The notes below the pieces were generated by a model that worked only from the letters and a program-made list of their open reading frames with translations, did not search any database and had not been told where the DNA came from. A stretch of DNA of 64,000 nt from Pseudisothecium myosuroides (lineage: Eukaryota > Streptophyta > Bryopsida > Hypnales > Lembophyllaceae), in the NCBI GenBank assembly GCA_951799445.1, contig OX637288.1:33025288-33089287 (forward strand). Direction: 5' to 3'. Position 1 is the stretch's first letter. Each line of letters opens with the position of its first letter. This document shows, one piece after another, positions 42,101 to 53,159 of this stretch. The translations under genes were made by a program, and so were the position numbers.

Positions 42101-44009
42101 TGTACTACAGTTTCCAAGAAGAGATTCTGTAAAAAAAGGAAAAGAAAAGAGGTGAAAATGACATTCAAAAGTAAGAAAAAGTATATGACGTTTTAACGAC
42201 AAATTTTCAATTAAACAACGTACCATGGCCTCTTCGATCGCGGCACGCTGGTCTGGCGAGACCTGCGCACCCCTTTTCGTGTCCATCACTGCCCGTAGGA
42301 GATCCAATTTAGCCCTCTCCACTTCCTGCTCTCTATCTTGATCCATCTGAGCTCGCTCTTGACCCTGACTTTCGCAAGGATATCATTTAGAACGACATAC
42401 AACTATTGGAAAGTTCCATCAAAACACAAAACGGGCTTACATGCATCAAATTCCGACAAAAAGCAATCTTCTGTGTCTGATTGATGCCATTTGCCTTCCA
42501 AAGAGCGAGACCTGACATTGACATTGACATTGACATTGACATTGACAACACACATTGTCAATGTCATATCATGTCACGCAGACATGACATTGACGACACA
42601 TTTCCCTGCACAGACCAGCCGCACGGTAGGGTTGCAAGAAATTTTCATTCATATAGAAAGTTAATATGCACTTTAACGACAAAGTCATCGATCATTGCAG
42701 GATTGCAATAAATTTTATTAAATGACCAAATTTTACTCTTTCAGGCGAGTAAAATAAGTGGAAATAAAATTAGTGACGAGGAAGCCCTTGTTGATAAAAA
42801 ATTCGATATATATCATCGTAATACACAAGATATATATGACTCTTGAATCGTTTTTCTTGTAAAAGGTCTAAGTCTCAGTCGCCAACAGTTTAAATCACTT
42901 TTCACACTGCAAATTTGGTGAGTCATTTAAACCTTGGGGTATGCAGTAAATGGCATGTTTGCTATACAATTTGTAAAGAACACCAAAACGTTAAACACAG
43001 CCTCAAGAACCTTCCACATAGAATTCCTGAGGTCTAAAAAAATTCTTAACGACAGTATGCTTTGAAAGGATAAAATTACCTCGTTTTACACAACTCAGAA
43101 GGCAGAGAGAAACAACATAAAAATCATTACGGCAAACTCTCAACTACAAATTTCATTGTACAGCAACGACGGGAATCCACACATCAAATTCCTGCAACAG
43201 AAATCTTCTGTATCTAAGTAATGGCAGGTGAACTAGACCTACGGACACCAAAGCTCAAAACCAAGCTCAAAAAACTCCCTCACTGAATTCCCGAGGGTTT
43301 TCCAAAATTTCTCTAGCAAAACGAAGATAAGCTCTTGAACCTCAAAATCAACTCGTCTCACACAATTCAGCAAACAGAAAGATCACCAAAAATAATTAAA
43401 TTCTCTCAAAACCTAAAATAACCACACAGAGGATCGCATCCCCAAATTTCAAAAAAAAATTTAGTGCAGCAAAACATCGAATTCATGCCAGCGCAATCTT
43501 CTGTACCTGATTAATACCATTTTCCTGCAAGTGACCTAGCCCTAAGGACACCAAAACCCTAAACCAACCCCACCAACCTCCCACACCGAATCCCTCAGGA
43601 TTTTCACAAATCTCTTCACCTAAAAACGAAGAAATCCTTGTGAACCTCAAAATCAACTCGTTTCACATAATTCAGCAAACAGAGAGATCACACAAAAGAA
43701 TCAAATTTCTCTTAAAACCTAGAAAACTCATACAGATGCTCGCATCCCCAAATTTCATCGGAAGAGAACCAATGGCAGTAGTACCTCGACTACAGCAGCG
43801 AATTTCCATGATGGATGCTCCCTGGTCCCGAAATTGCACCCATTGGCAATCCTGCTGACAAGAAACGAGCCTCGAGCTCCTGAACAATGGATCAAACTCT
43901 GCCCTGGCTTGACATCGCCACGCACTTGATTTCCAAAGAAATTGTGCCGATGCAGAGGCTTTCCTACAGAAGGCTTCCACAGGGCTGTGGACATGATCAT
44001 CGTGTGCAA
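39179..44009 (-). CDS. FBN8: Plastid lipid-associated protein / fibrillin, FBN8 (PAP10)-like, 8 exons, 319 residues
   Basis: Exons on the minus strand are 43785-44009, 42224-42364, 41166-41297, 40765-40860, 40352-40432, 40063-40149, 39449-39525 and 39179-39299, all with GT-AG junctions; the sum is 960 bases including TAA at 39179-39181. Exon 1 encodes about 75 residues rich in Ser, His and Arg and poor in acids, a plausible chloroplast transit peptide; Met1, Met4 and Met6 are all possible starts. Residues about 90-319 form one PAP/fibrillin domain: DLLRAVMDTKRG, LHGTWLLQYTTAPD (140-153), YQNFDC, NIVRWSV, EGATLIVSAKFSV, APALLPRTF and a C-terminal LDSNLLVGR with GGVFVF (292-310). The ALLPR(S/T)F and LxGRAxGxGGVFVF words fit the FBN8 branch best. 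Fibrillins bind plastid lipids at thylakoids and plastoglobules; the precise role of this branch is unclear. The gene looks intact; only the subfamily is uncertain. Confidence 0.9.
41658..41701. repeat. Small CCCTCAAA/TTTGAGGG hairpin in a fibrillin intron
   Basis: TTAACCCTCAAACG and CATTTGAGGG face each other about 20 bases apart, between exons 2 and 3 of the fibrillin gene. The ends resemble the TTAA/CCC elements elsewhere, but TTAA is absent on the right. Confidence 0.45.
42430..43775. repeat. About 300-base tandem repeat inside fibrillin intron 1, third copy interrupted
   Basis: AATCTTCTGTRYCTGA-type sequence recurs at about 42465, 43202 and 43495. AATCAACTCGTYTCACA recurs at 43346 and 43651, and CGCATCCCCAAATTTCA at about 43435 and 43741. 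Two neighbouring copies are offset by 293-305 bases. The first copy is split by about 440 bases at roughly 42500-42950 containing a (GACATT)n run and its inverted TGTCAATGTC. The last copy runs into the donor side of exon 1. Confidence 0.65.
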
Positions 44010-44219
44010 TTGGGGATGCAGGGGCTTTGGGTTTATGAAAAAACTAAGTTACGATTGCCGAGAAGGAGAAGAACTGAAGCATATGCAGTTGCTTGAGGCG
44101 GATATGGGACCACTGCGCGGTCAAGGACTTGCCAAGTTCCCATTGTCAGATAAGGCACCAGGGAAGGGAAGGGAAGGTATCCTCACCAAAATCAGAACAC
44201 ACTTTTTTGAGATCCAGTA
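44010..44219 (-). promoter_or_regulatory. Short 5' flank / 5' UTR of the fibrillin gene
   Basis: Only 210 bases separate the start codon from an inverted-repeat element. The composition resembles the exon side. I found no convincing TATA box. The promoter must lie here and/or within the element. Confidence 0.4.
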
Positions 44220-44586
44220 AGGGAGGCAACCCATTTCTGACCACTTAAGCAGTTACACGTATCTGCAGGACGGGTTTCTTCAATGGGGAAATTTTCCCGT
44301 GTGCAGAAATAGAGTTTGGAAGGTTTCCATAATTTTTCAGATTTTTATTTCTTCAAACATAATTAATTACTATGAATTTTTCAGCTAAAGAATATGTTCG
44401 ACCCATATTAGTCATATAGACTTTCCTATTTCCAACCAAGGGTTGGTTGCAATATTGAGAGTCTTGTAGATAATCATAATGCCGGGAACTACGTTATAAT
44501 TGATCACTATTCATCTCATCTTGCACAAAAAGATAGTAGCCTACATTGGCAGAATGAGGGGTTGATCAGGAATGGGTTGCTTTCCA
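44220..44586. mobile_element. AGG-ended MITE just upstream of the fibrillin gene (family M copy 1)
   Basis: The left end GGGAGGCAACCCATTTCTGA and right end CAGGAATGGGTTGCTTTCC are inverted copies with few mismatches, next to TA. The interior is related to the nested element at 61505-61929: ACTTAAGCAGTT versus ATTTAAGCAATT, then a GGAAATTTTYCC stretch. Non-coding, about 367 bases. Confidence 0.65.
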
Positions 44587-44965
44587 TATATCATAATACA
44601 AATTACAAATTGGAAAAAAAATCAAGCCAAGATGGTACCAAATGAAAGTGGAAGTGAATGCAATTAGTTTGAGAGTTTTCAGAAAATGTGTAAATAAACT
44701 ACAAATGTTCAAAGTAGAAGTCATAGGAACCCCTATTATTGACACTAGACTATCTGTAATTGGACATTCTTGAAATTAAAAAATGCTTTAGCTTTCATTG
44801 GGGGTTGCCTTAGAAAACTCTTCATCTCTCATTGGTTACTTCTAGAAATTAGTATTGATTCAAAGAAAATAATTTGTTGAAATTGGATCATGCACTATGC
44901 AAGCTTTGAACACCATTAGTTTGGCTCTTTCTAAAGGGGCGGCGTTGTAGAAGGATTTGCCCTAC

Positions 44966-45262
44966 CTTAATAAAACCTAAATCAATGCATCAAAATAAAG
45001 GTTTGAGCATGGTTCCTATTATTGAGTTGACACAAAATTTTGTTGGATCTTGTTGAAAGTTGGAAGAAGATTTTAGAGTCTATAAGTGCATTTTTTGGAC
45101 TCCATATGATTAAACTATGGATTTTCAAAGTACTGAAAATAAATGTCTTTAAAACAAATCCTAGATTCTAATGTAAAGAGACTATACATGTACATATATT
45201 TTAGGCTAAATCTCAATGGGACAGTTTTGCACACAGGTCACAATTAGGTGTTGTTACCTTAA
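44966..45262. mobile_element. AGGTAACTACACC-type MITE family, copy 5 of 6
   Basis: The right end AATTAGGTGTTGTTACCTTA is clear and the left end ACCTTAATAAAACCTAAAT is worn. The interior has GATTTTAGAGTCTATAAGTG, CATTTTTTGGAC, TATGGATTTTCAAAG and TATTTTAGGCTAA in family order. Confidence 0.7.
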
Positions 45263-45496
45263 CCCTTGGGCGCATAGTATAAGTTTACTAAAATCCTAAC
45301 CCTTTGGAATTCATTCCAATCAAACTATCATCTAAAAAAGATCCACATTACCGATTGGTAGTAGAGATAAGTCTGGGGCTCCAAGGAAAGGGACACGTCC
45401 TTTGACCATATCGTTGAAAAGATTATAATGGTCAAACAAGGAAATCTTTCAAAACCAAGAAGCCACATTTGAGGCACTGGGACATTCAGAGGTTAA
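45259..45496. mobile_element. Possible worn TTAA-bounded element
   Basis: TTAA-CCCTTGGGCG at the left and TTCAGAGG-TTAA at the right are about 238 bases apart. TIR agreement is poor and no second copy was seen. Its left TTAA overlaps the end of the preceding MITE. Confidence 0.3.
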
Positions 45497-46204
45497 TGTG
45501 AAAATAGAGCCTTATAATGGAAAATAACACGTCAAGCCATGGGTATGGAGAGAAATGTTATTTTTCATAAGGAGTCTTTGTTTTTATTGTACTATACATA
45601 ACCTCAATATTGAATGTTTGGATCTTGGTCAACCATGCTCAATCAAGGGTCTTGAAGAAGGGCATTATAATGCCAAAGTACCCACACTTTACTAAAAAAA
45701 AATACCTTTCTGGATACAATGCCAAAGACTTCCATTTGTCTTGAAGTGGATTCTTTGAATACATTTGAGGTCACTTTTAGAAATAAGTAGAAAAAGACAA
45801 TCCAAATTTTTTTCTTGAAACTCACCAAATTCAATTACTTATTTTTGGACATTGAAATTGTATAAAGGACAATGGTCTGATTATATGACATTACAACTAC
45901 AAGTATATTTTCTATCTATTGTACTTTGAATTGATTTACTTGCATAATCTTGATTGCATCAACTAAATTAGAACGTATGTATTACTCTAATGAATGAGGC
46001 ACTAATGCTAATATTGGTGTTACAAATAAGAAATACTTTCCTATTTAGTCCAAAAGGGAAATATGGCCGATAGGATGTTTTTGAGTACCTTAAGAAAATC
46101 ATGAAGTCTTCTCATAATTACGGGTTTCAACTAGACAAAAATACTTGTCTTTGTTGTTGCTCAAGAAGGTGGTCGAGAATTACATGTGGATAGCGTGGAA
46201 TCTT

Positions 46205-46546
46205 TTAACCCCTTAAAAGGGTTGGCATCCTTTTTGTGGATTATGAATTTTTTCAAGATTGGGGCTAGAGCTTGTTGCAGAATCTACAAGAAATGGATGA
46301 AGTGCATCCACGTATGTTGAAAAAAGGAATTTTATTTATTTTTCAACAATATGGCTTTCTATTGTAGTCACTTGATGCTTCATGATTCTTGTGCAAGGTT
46401 CCAAATGAGTTTACGGTAGGATGGGGAGCAAAGAAAAACTTATAGAATTGAAGATTTGATGTTTAGATTCTACTCATATCATAATATATCTTGCCAAAAT
46501 TGTTCAAAATTTGCATCTAGCTACACTATGAATTCTTAGGGATTAA
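46205..46546. mobile_element. Possible worn TTAA-bounded element
   Basis: TTAA-CCCCTTAAAAGGG at the left and CTTAGGGATTAAAG at the right suggest ends of the TTAA/CCC type 342 bases apart. The left end is a short palindrome. No related copy was found. Confidence 0.3.
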
Positions 46547-46569
46547 AGTACAACCGGGTGTGATAATCT

Positions 46570-46880
46570 TACAAATTGCCTATTGTGCCATTCAATTTCT
46601 TTTGCATAATATAGAATACAATTGATATTTTTCATCTTGCATAATGAACATTCAATTCTTACACAATCCCAATCAAACACACCAAATTTCAACTTCGAAA
46701 AGCCAAAACTCCATTTTTGGTGAATTATTTCACTTAATGTTCATGATAATTGATTGAAAAACATTGGTGATGAATTTTAAAAATTTGATTGAATACACAT
46801 GTAGGAAACGTCCATATGCACATCTTTTCTTCAACAAGCATCTCCAAAAACGTTTCATAATTCCCACTAGAAAAAAAATT
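46570..46880 (+). repeat. Module Q, copy 1 (direct)
   Basis: About 300 bases running from a CAATTTCTTTTGCATAAT-like start, through AATCAAACACACCAAATTTC, CTCCATTTTTGGTGAAT and GTAGGAAACGTCCATATGCA, to AAGCATCTCCAAAAA and AATTCCC. The same order occurs in the copies at about 47640, 48370 (inverted) and 48440. No protein frame is conserved between copies. Confidence 0.75.
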
Positions 46881-46889
46881 AGCCTTTGG

Positions 46890-47347
46890 GAGGGCTCCTT
46901 CCCTTTGCAAAGGGGCTGTGAGTTCCCCACAATGGAACTCACAACCCCTTTGAGGGACAACGGTCACTATTCATCATCATTGATGAATAGTGACCACAAT
47001 AAAAAAGTGTTAAAAAATTAAAAAACTAAAAAAAACTAAAAAATAATAATAATATAATATTAAATATATTAAAATATATTAAAATAATAATAAAATAACA
47101 ATTCAGGTTGACAAGGATAATTTCGGCCACATCAGCATTGAAAATTTTGAAATTTTATATTTATTTTAATAATAATAATTTTATAATAATTTTATAATAT
47201 TTTCTAAATTATAATAATGAACTGTTCCGCGCAGAGCAGGCCCTGCTGTTCGCCGCCCCCCCCCAAAAAAAAAAATTGATTATTTATTTATTTTTTTCAG
47301 CCAGCGTTCCCTGCTGTCTGGGAACTCACAGCCCTCCAGAGGGCTCA
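46890..47347. mobile_element. Family H element with GAGGGCT termini and an AT-rich core
   Basis: GGAGGGCTCC and GGGGCTGTGAGTTCC at the left face GGGAACTCACAGCCCTCC and GAGGGCTC at the right. Two tight hairpins lie near the left end (912-948 and 962-995 after 46000; the second has a perfect 15-base stem GGTCACTATTCATCA). The core is almost pure A/T. It directly abuts the end of module Q copy 1. Confidence 0.55.
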
Positions 47348-47639
47348 TTTTTCTTTTAATAGGCTATGCAGAGATTTCAATGTTCCCCAAATTTACAAAA
47401 ATAGTTTTGACATCCACATCACATTGTTGGTATGAGGATCTGAGGATCTGAGGAGTTTGGCTTGGCTTGGTGTGGATTTGTGAAGTTGGACCAAAGACTA
47501 CCTATAGCCCGCATTCAAATGTGAGACGCCCATTTTGTTTGGCCACACCAACATAAACGCTGCGTTGTATAGTACAGGGGGATACAATTCACTTACAAAC
47601 TAGCAATTCAGTCATTCAAAGAATTTTATATAATATAGA

Positions 47640-48375
47640 ATAGAATTGACAATTTTTGTCTTATATTATTAACATTTCATTCTTATGCAATTCCAATCAA
47701 GCATACCAAATTTCAGTTCCAAAAAACCAAAATCTCATTTTTGGTGAATTTTTAACGCCAGTTTTTATGGTTTTATATAATATTTTATTAAAAACAATTG
47801 GTAATGAACTTTTTTAATTTGATTGCATAGATATGTAGGGAACATCCATATGCACATCCTTCATATTAAAAAACATCCCCTTAAGTAACAAAAATATGAA
47901 CACGGAAGAGTAAAATGTGAGGCATCATATGACCAAACTTTGTAAAATAGATATTTCTACATTTTAACTAGATTTTGCTATTTAACCTACACACTGGGAC
48001 TCATTTTGTAAATTTGAACATGATAATACAATTACTTTGCCAAAACCTAGTCAAAATATAGAGAAATCTATTTTATAGAGTTTGGTCATATGACGCCTCA
48101 TATTGAACTCGTCCTAGATTATATTTTTGTTATTTAAGGGGGTGTTTTTTAATATGAAAGATGTGCGTATGGCTTTTCCCTACATATCTATGCAATCAAA
48201 TTTAAAAAATTCATCACCAATTGTTTTCTTTAAAATATTATGTAAAACCATAAAAATTGGCTTAAAAAATTCACCAAAAATGGAATTTTGCTTTTTGGGA
48301 ACTGGAATTTGGTATGCTTGATTTGGATTGCGTAAGAATTGAGTATTATTTATTCAAGACAAAAAATTCCAATTT
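47640..48375. repeat. Large palindrome made of module Q copies 2 and 3 head to head
   Basis: The left arm (about 47640-47985) holds one direct copy and the right arm (about 48035-48375) its inverted counterpart. Shared words include CAAGCATACCAAATTTC against GGAATTTGGTATGCTTG, GATATGTAGGGAACATCC against TTCCCTACATATCTATGC, and GACCAAACTTTG against AGTTTGGTC. The arms are about 340 bases with a spacer near 50 bases. Confidence 0.75.
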
Positions 48376-48439
48376 TTTGTACAATGGGAGGACAAAAGTC
48401 TTGTCGCCCCCTTTTGTTCCTGCACAAACACCCCCATTT

Positions 48440-48700
48440 TCAAACACCGTTTTTCACAATTTTATGCAATTCTTGCATCATTTCATTCCTATGTAGTCTT
48501 GATTATGTATACCAAACTTCAACTTCAAAAAAGCAAAACTCCATTTTTGGTGAATTTTTAAAGTCAATTTTCATAGTTTTACATAGTATTTTATTGAAAA
48601 CAATTAACAGTGAATTTTTTTAATTCAATTGTGGAGATATGTAGGGAACATCCATATGCACATCTTTCCTTCAACAAGCATCTCCAAAAAAATTCACAAT
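48440..48700 (+). repeat. Module Q, copy 4 (direct)
   Basis: It matches copy 1 from CATTTCATTCCTATG through ACTCCATTTTTGGTGAATTT and GATATGTAGGGAACATCC to AACAAGCATCTCCAAAAA. It ends in the left arm of the foldback that follows. Confidence 0.75.
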
Positions 48701-48951
48701 TCCCTCTATGGAGAATTCAATGTTGCGGTGACAATGTCCTAATTTTAGAAAATAGATATATTTTTATTATAATTAGATTTTGGCAAGGCAATTGTACCAT
48801 TATGCTCAAATGTACAAAATTAGATAGTGTGAGGATTAAATAGCAAAATCTAATTATAATAAAAATATATCTATTTTCCAAAATTAGGACATTGTCACCG
48901 CAACATTGAATTCTCCATAGAGGGAATTGTGAATTTTTTTTTGGAGATGCT
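48677..48951. repeat. Foldback with about 107-base near-perfect arms
   Basis: The left arm from AGCATCTCCAAAAAAATTC to AATTAGATTTTG is repeated in inverse order on the right, ending TTTTGGAGATGCT, with only a few differences and a spacer of about 60 bases. No frame crosses it. The outer 30 bases are shared with module Q. Confidence 0.85.
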
Positions 48952-49547
48952 ATCACATTGCTTGGCCCAAGCATGTTTGGTATTGAGAGGTTGTTGGAAC
49001 TCCAGATATGAAGCTCAAATTGACAAAAATCTGAATTGTGTTAGCACAAGAAGCATTGATGTTGCCTTCGTAGTGTAGGAGCTACAAACACAATTTCAAG
49101 TGCAATGAGTGCAATTGGATTTTTTTTAGACATGTGACTTGAATTAGCATCCAAATGACATCTAAAATGTAGTTAATTCATTTACCAACATTTACGTAGC
49201 AGTTTCATGAAGTTTGGAGGTCTAAAGTGGAAGATATGATCATTCAAAGTTCACTTCTTTTTCAATGACACTTAGAGTTCGAAAATTTGAACATAAACTT
49301 CTTGGTGGGTATTGTATGATACTGTACTTGCCCATTGCCACTACCACTATGTACCAAAAAGATGCAAAGACTGTTGTTCAATTCAAATACCCCCCCGCTT
49401 TGGCAAAAATTCAAAGCCATTAATCTCTTGGGAAAAAAATCTCCCCCCCCTTGATCACCATTGATCTCCAATTTAAAAAGTGAAAAATCATCGTTGATCG
49501 CCATTGCGAGAGGCAATCTTGGCCGTCGCTCTAGGATATGGGTATGT
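48952..49547. other. Intergenic DNA between the palindrome cluster and the CACTA pair
   Basis: No gene or repeat was recognised. Two short C-runs occur near 49390 and 49443. Confidence 0.5.
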
Positions 49548-51848
49548 CACTAGAAGAAACCCGCGTCTTCGCAGATCGTTGATTTTGGACACCGGGACGT
49601 CCATGACGATGTCACGGGGCGTCACCGTGGATGTCACTTTTTTCGCGTCAAAGTTGACACGCCAAAAACATCAAAAATCTGAAATAACATGGCCTGATGT
49701 CACCGTGATTTTAGCAGACATCAGAAATGACATGGGTCAACGGGGTCCTCAAAGGCCGCCATGTGGCTGCCACCTAAGCGCCATGCGTGCATGGGCAGCC
49801 ATGTAGGAATTTTTTCATCCAATTTTGTCCATGACGTGGCATCTGAGGTGGCACTTGACGTGGCAACGGGAAAAATGACGTGGCATCCAGCAAGGCTGAA
49901 GTGGCATGCTTCGTCAGCATAGTTTTTTGTTGTCTAAGAATTTTAGTATCGTTTTTGGAGACGTCATCTTAGACGTCTAGATGTTTTCTGAGACGTTAAG
50001 TTTAACATCCACACGTTTTTTGAGATGTTAAATTTAACGTCTAGATGTTTTCTGAGACGTCAACTCTAACATCCACATGATTTTTGAGATGTTAAATTTA
50101 ACATCTACATATCTTGTGACATCAATGTTGATGTCTGCATTTCACTATGAATTCCTCTTGCAATGCTTAGGATGATTTAGAGAAACATAATGATGTCATG
50201 TTAGACGTAGGTATCCTACATGACATTCATGTGCATTTCACAATGTCTAATACAACATATTATACGCAGTACACCATATACCATACATAGTACACCATAC
50301 ATAATATACAATACATCATACAAAATACGCCATACAAAATACACCAAATTTGAAAACTATATCACATGGCTTTACAAGCCACTTCATGTGAGTATATAGA
50401 AGGAAGAAGATAGTCTCTTTATACCGGTAGGGTGATAGGAGGGAAGACAAACTATATGGGATATTTAAAATGCGTGAATTAAATTTCTATGGGGCAACAC
50501 TCAGATGTCTGACAGGACATCCAGAGGATAAAGTGGGTTGTTTACTTCTATATCCCTCTAAAGATTATCAAAGATTTTAGAGACATACAAGGAGACAATG
50601 TTGCGTTGGAAGATGAAGCTTAGCACTTGTCGGTCCTATATATTTCAGTGGGCCAATACACATATGTTTGAGAAGACGTCTGCAAGATACAATGGTTTGT
50701 CCGCATGTATGTCTCTTGAGGCGTACTAGTGTCTGCCAAATAGTGATGGAGGAGGTCTCAAGGCATACTGGTGTCTTTTAAACATTTAGGGGAGGGAGAA
50801 GGCACGAGTTCACATTTAGGGGTTGATCCTATACATTGCAATTGAAAGATGAAAAATTAATACATGACAACTTATGCACATGACACTATAAGAAAACAAT
50901 ATTTGATTTTATTGCTAGATTTTGCGTCTTAATGTCTTGTCTGATGTCTTCAAATGTCTACATAGACATCCAAAATTTTGCGTTGCCTAAGACAAGCCAT
51001 ATACATCGAAAATCCGTGATGGAAGTTGATCTTGTTGAAAACATGGTTTTTGATCATGACCTAGACTGTTGGACATGTAAGACGACACCCTCAATTGCTC
51101 GTTGAACTTCCAAAGAATGTACTTAAATGCATAAGGTACAAAGTCACATTGAAATGCAAATGTATCCTATGTTAATTGAAGTTGTGTCATTTGAAACGTC
51201 CTCAAGTCTCCATAAATGTCTCCATAAACATTTTGATGTCTCTGACTACGTCTCCAAATACATTGTCATGTCTTAGGTGACGTCTTAGTAGACATCTCAA
51301 TGTTTCATACAATGTCTCCAAGTCTCCGTAGACATCTCTGAAATAAACATAGAATACCTACAATGCAGCCCTCATATGCTGACAAGGCATGCCAAGTCAG
51401 CATTATTCGATGCCATGTCAATCAATTTCCACGTGGCAAGCCACGTCATCTGCCACATCATCATTTATTTTTTCAAGGACTACTCCATGACTGCCCGATC
51501 CCCTTTTTTTTACCTTGGGCAATGCTTTATCCAAAATTGTAGTAATTTTTGGAAAATTATCCACAGTGAAAATGGGTCAATGAAGCTGATGTGGCTCTCG
51601 ATGTTTTTGCTGATGATCTTAAGGACATCAGCTTGTCATCAAATATGTCATCAAAAACCTCGACGTTAATGGTAACACCAACTTGTTTTCATTCAAATTT
51701 GTCATTGTCATGTGAAACATCTCTAAAATTTTACCGAAACCACAATCTGTCTTTCAGACATCTTGATGTCCCCACAGACACCGTATGTTTTGCCTTCAAC
51801 ATTGCAGTTTTGGTTTGACATCAAAAAAGACACGGGTTTCTTCTAGTG
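49548..51848. mobile_element. CACTA (CMC/EnSpm) non-autonomous transposon 1, TSD TGT
   Basis: The left end CACTAGAAGAAACCCGCGTC and right end GACACGGGTTTCTTCTAGTG are inverted copies of about 22 bases with one mismatch. TGT flanks both sides (49545-49547 and 51849-51851), the 3-base target duplication expected of CACTA elements. Subterminal regions carry many GACGTC, GATGTC and GACATC words in both orientations, including a tandem array at about 49960-50130 (GAGATGTTAAATTTAAC). The element is 2301 bases and no transposase frame remains. Confidence 0.9.
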
Positions 51849-51906
51849 TGTGTACACATACACATACATTATACAAATATGAATATACACTACAAGAAAA
51901 TGAGTG

Positions 51907-52600
51907 TTTTATGACTGCAAAATATGACTGCGTTGAGTCATAAAATTTGAAAATATGACTCCGCCGGAAATCACTGTAGATGACTCGCAATATGACTGCG
52001 TCCAGTCATTACCGACGAGTCATATTTTGCACCAGTCATATTTTCAGTCATATGGGTTTGGGGGTATAATTATTTTTGGCTGATGTGGAATATGACTGTA
52101 GTGAATCATATTTTGGCTGACGTGGCATATGACTACGGTGAGTCATATTTTTTGTTGATGCGGAATATGACTTTTGTGAATCATATTTTTTGTTGACATA
52201 AGAAGTGACTCTTGTGAGTCATATTTTTGTTGATGTGATGCGGAATATGACTTTTGTGAGTCATATTTTTTGTTGATATAAGAAATGACTCTTGTGAATC
52301 ATATTTTTGTTGATGTAGAAAATGACTCTCATGAGTCATATTCACTACTCATATTTTTTGTTTATTTGATTTATGACTCCTATGAGTCATATTTTTGGTT
52401 AATGTAGTAGTTCACATAGAATGTTACTAGTAATATTATGATTAAATGTAGTCATGTTTTCAAAAGTATAGAGTTACTTTTTGGCATGACTTTGAGCATT
52501 ATGTGACTACATCCAGTCATATTTGGGTCAAGATTTTTTGTGAAATATGACTCAAGCAAATGATATATTTAAAATAAAAGAGAGTCACATTTCTTAGATT
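51907..52600. repeat. Left subterminal repeat array of CACTA transposon 2
   Basis: Over twenty copies of TATGACT or AGTCATA lie in both orientations, often as AATATGACTNNNNNNAGTCATATT palindromes separated by TTTTTGTTGAT. This is the known placement and style of CACTA transposase-binding repeats. Confidence 0.85.
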
Positions 52601-53159
52601 TGTGTGAGTGGTTTGTAATTAGAATACGTGAGGTTTATAATAGCTTCAATCATAAATTATAGTCACATTTTTCCTACATTCTAATTAAATGAACATGATG
52701 CATTGCCATTATGCATCAATATGGGTTAGTAGCTAAATAAGAGACGCCATCCAATTAAAAAAGAGTACTTATGATTTTTGAGATGCACAAGAGGCAATTA
52801 TATTAGAGAAATAAACTACAAGAAATAATGTGATTTTTCTCAATGACATTTATTTGTTACTAATACAAAACATATCACAATGACACTCTATAAATGTATC
52901 TTTTCACACGCTTATAGGACCTACATTCCTTACAAAAATGTGAAGATGTTGCCTCTTTGGTGTTGCAAGTAGTCTTCAATAACTTCATTCCAGCTTGGTG
53001 CCTACATGTACAATCAAGGAGGTTAATTTGTAGTGAATGAACAATATAGTTCAACCTTCAAAGTTTTAAGGCAACACAAAATATGAAGCACAAGTTTAAG
53101 ATAAGAAAGAGCCATAACCACTATATCTCTAAAAATCGCAAATAAATAGGAAGAAAGAA

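Noticed and set aside
43672..43980. 102-codon frame resembling a transit peptide in another frame of fibrillin exon 1
   Set aside because: Only the 44009 frame gives a phase-correct join through GAG|GT at 43785 to exon 2; the 43980 frame runs on into the intron without a matching splice phase.
51907..52600. CRISPR-like appearance of evenly spaced short repeats
   Set aside because: The repeats occur in both orientations as palindromes at the end of a transposon with target duplication; they are CACTA subterminal repeats.
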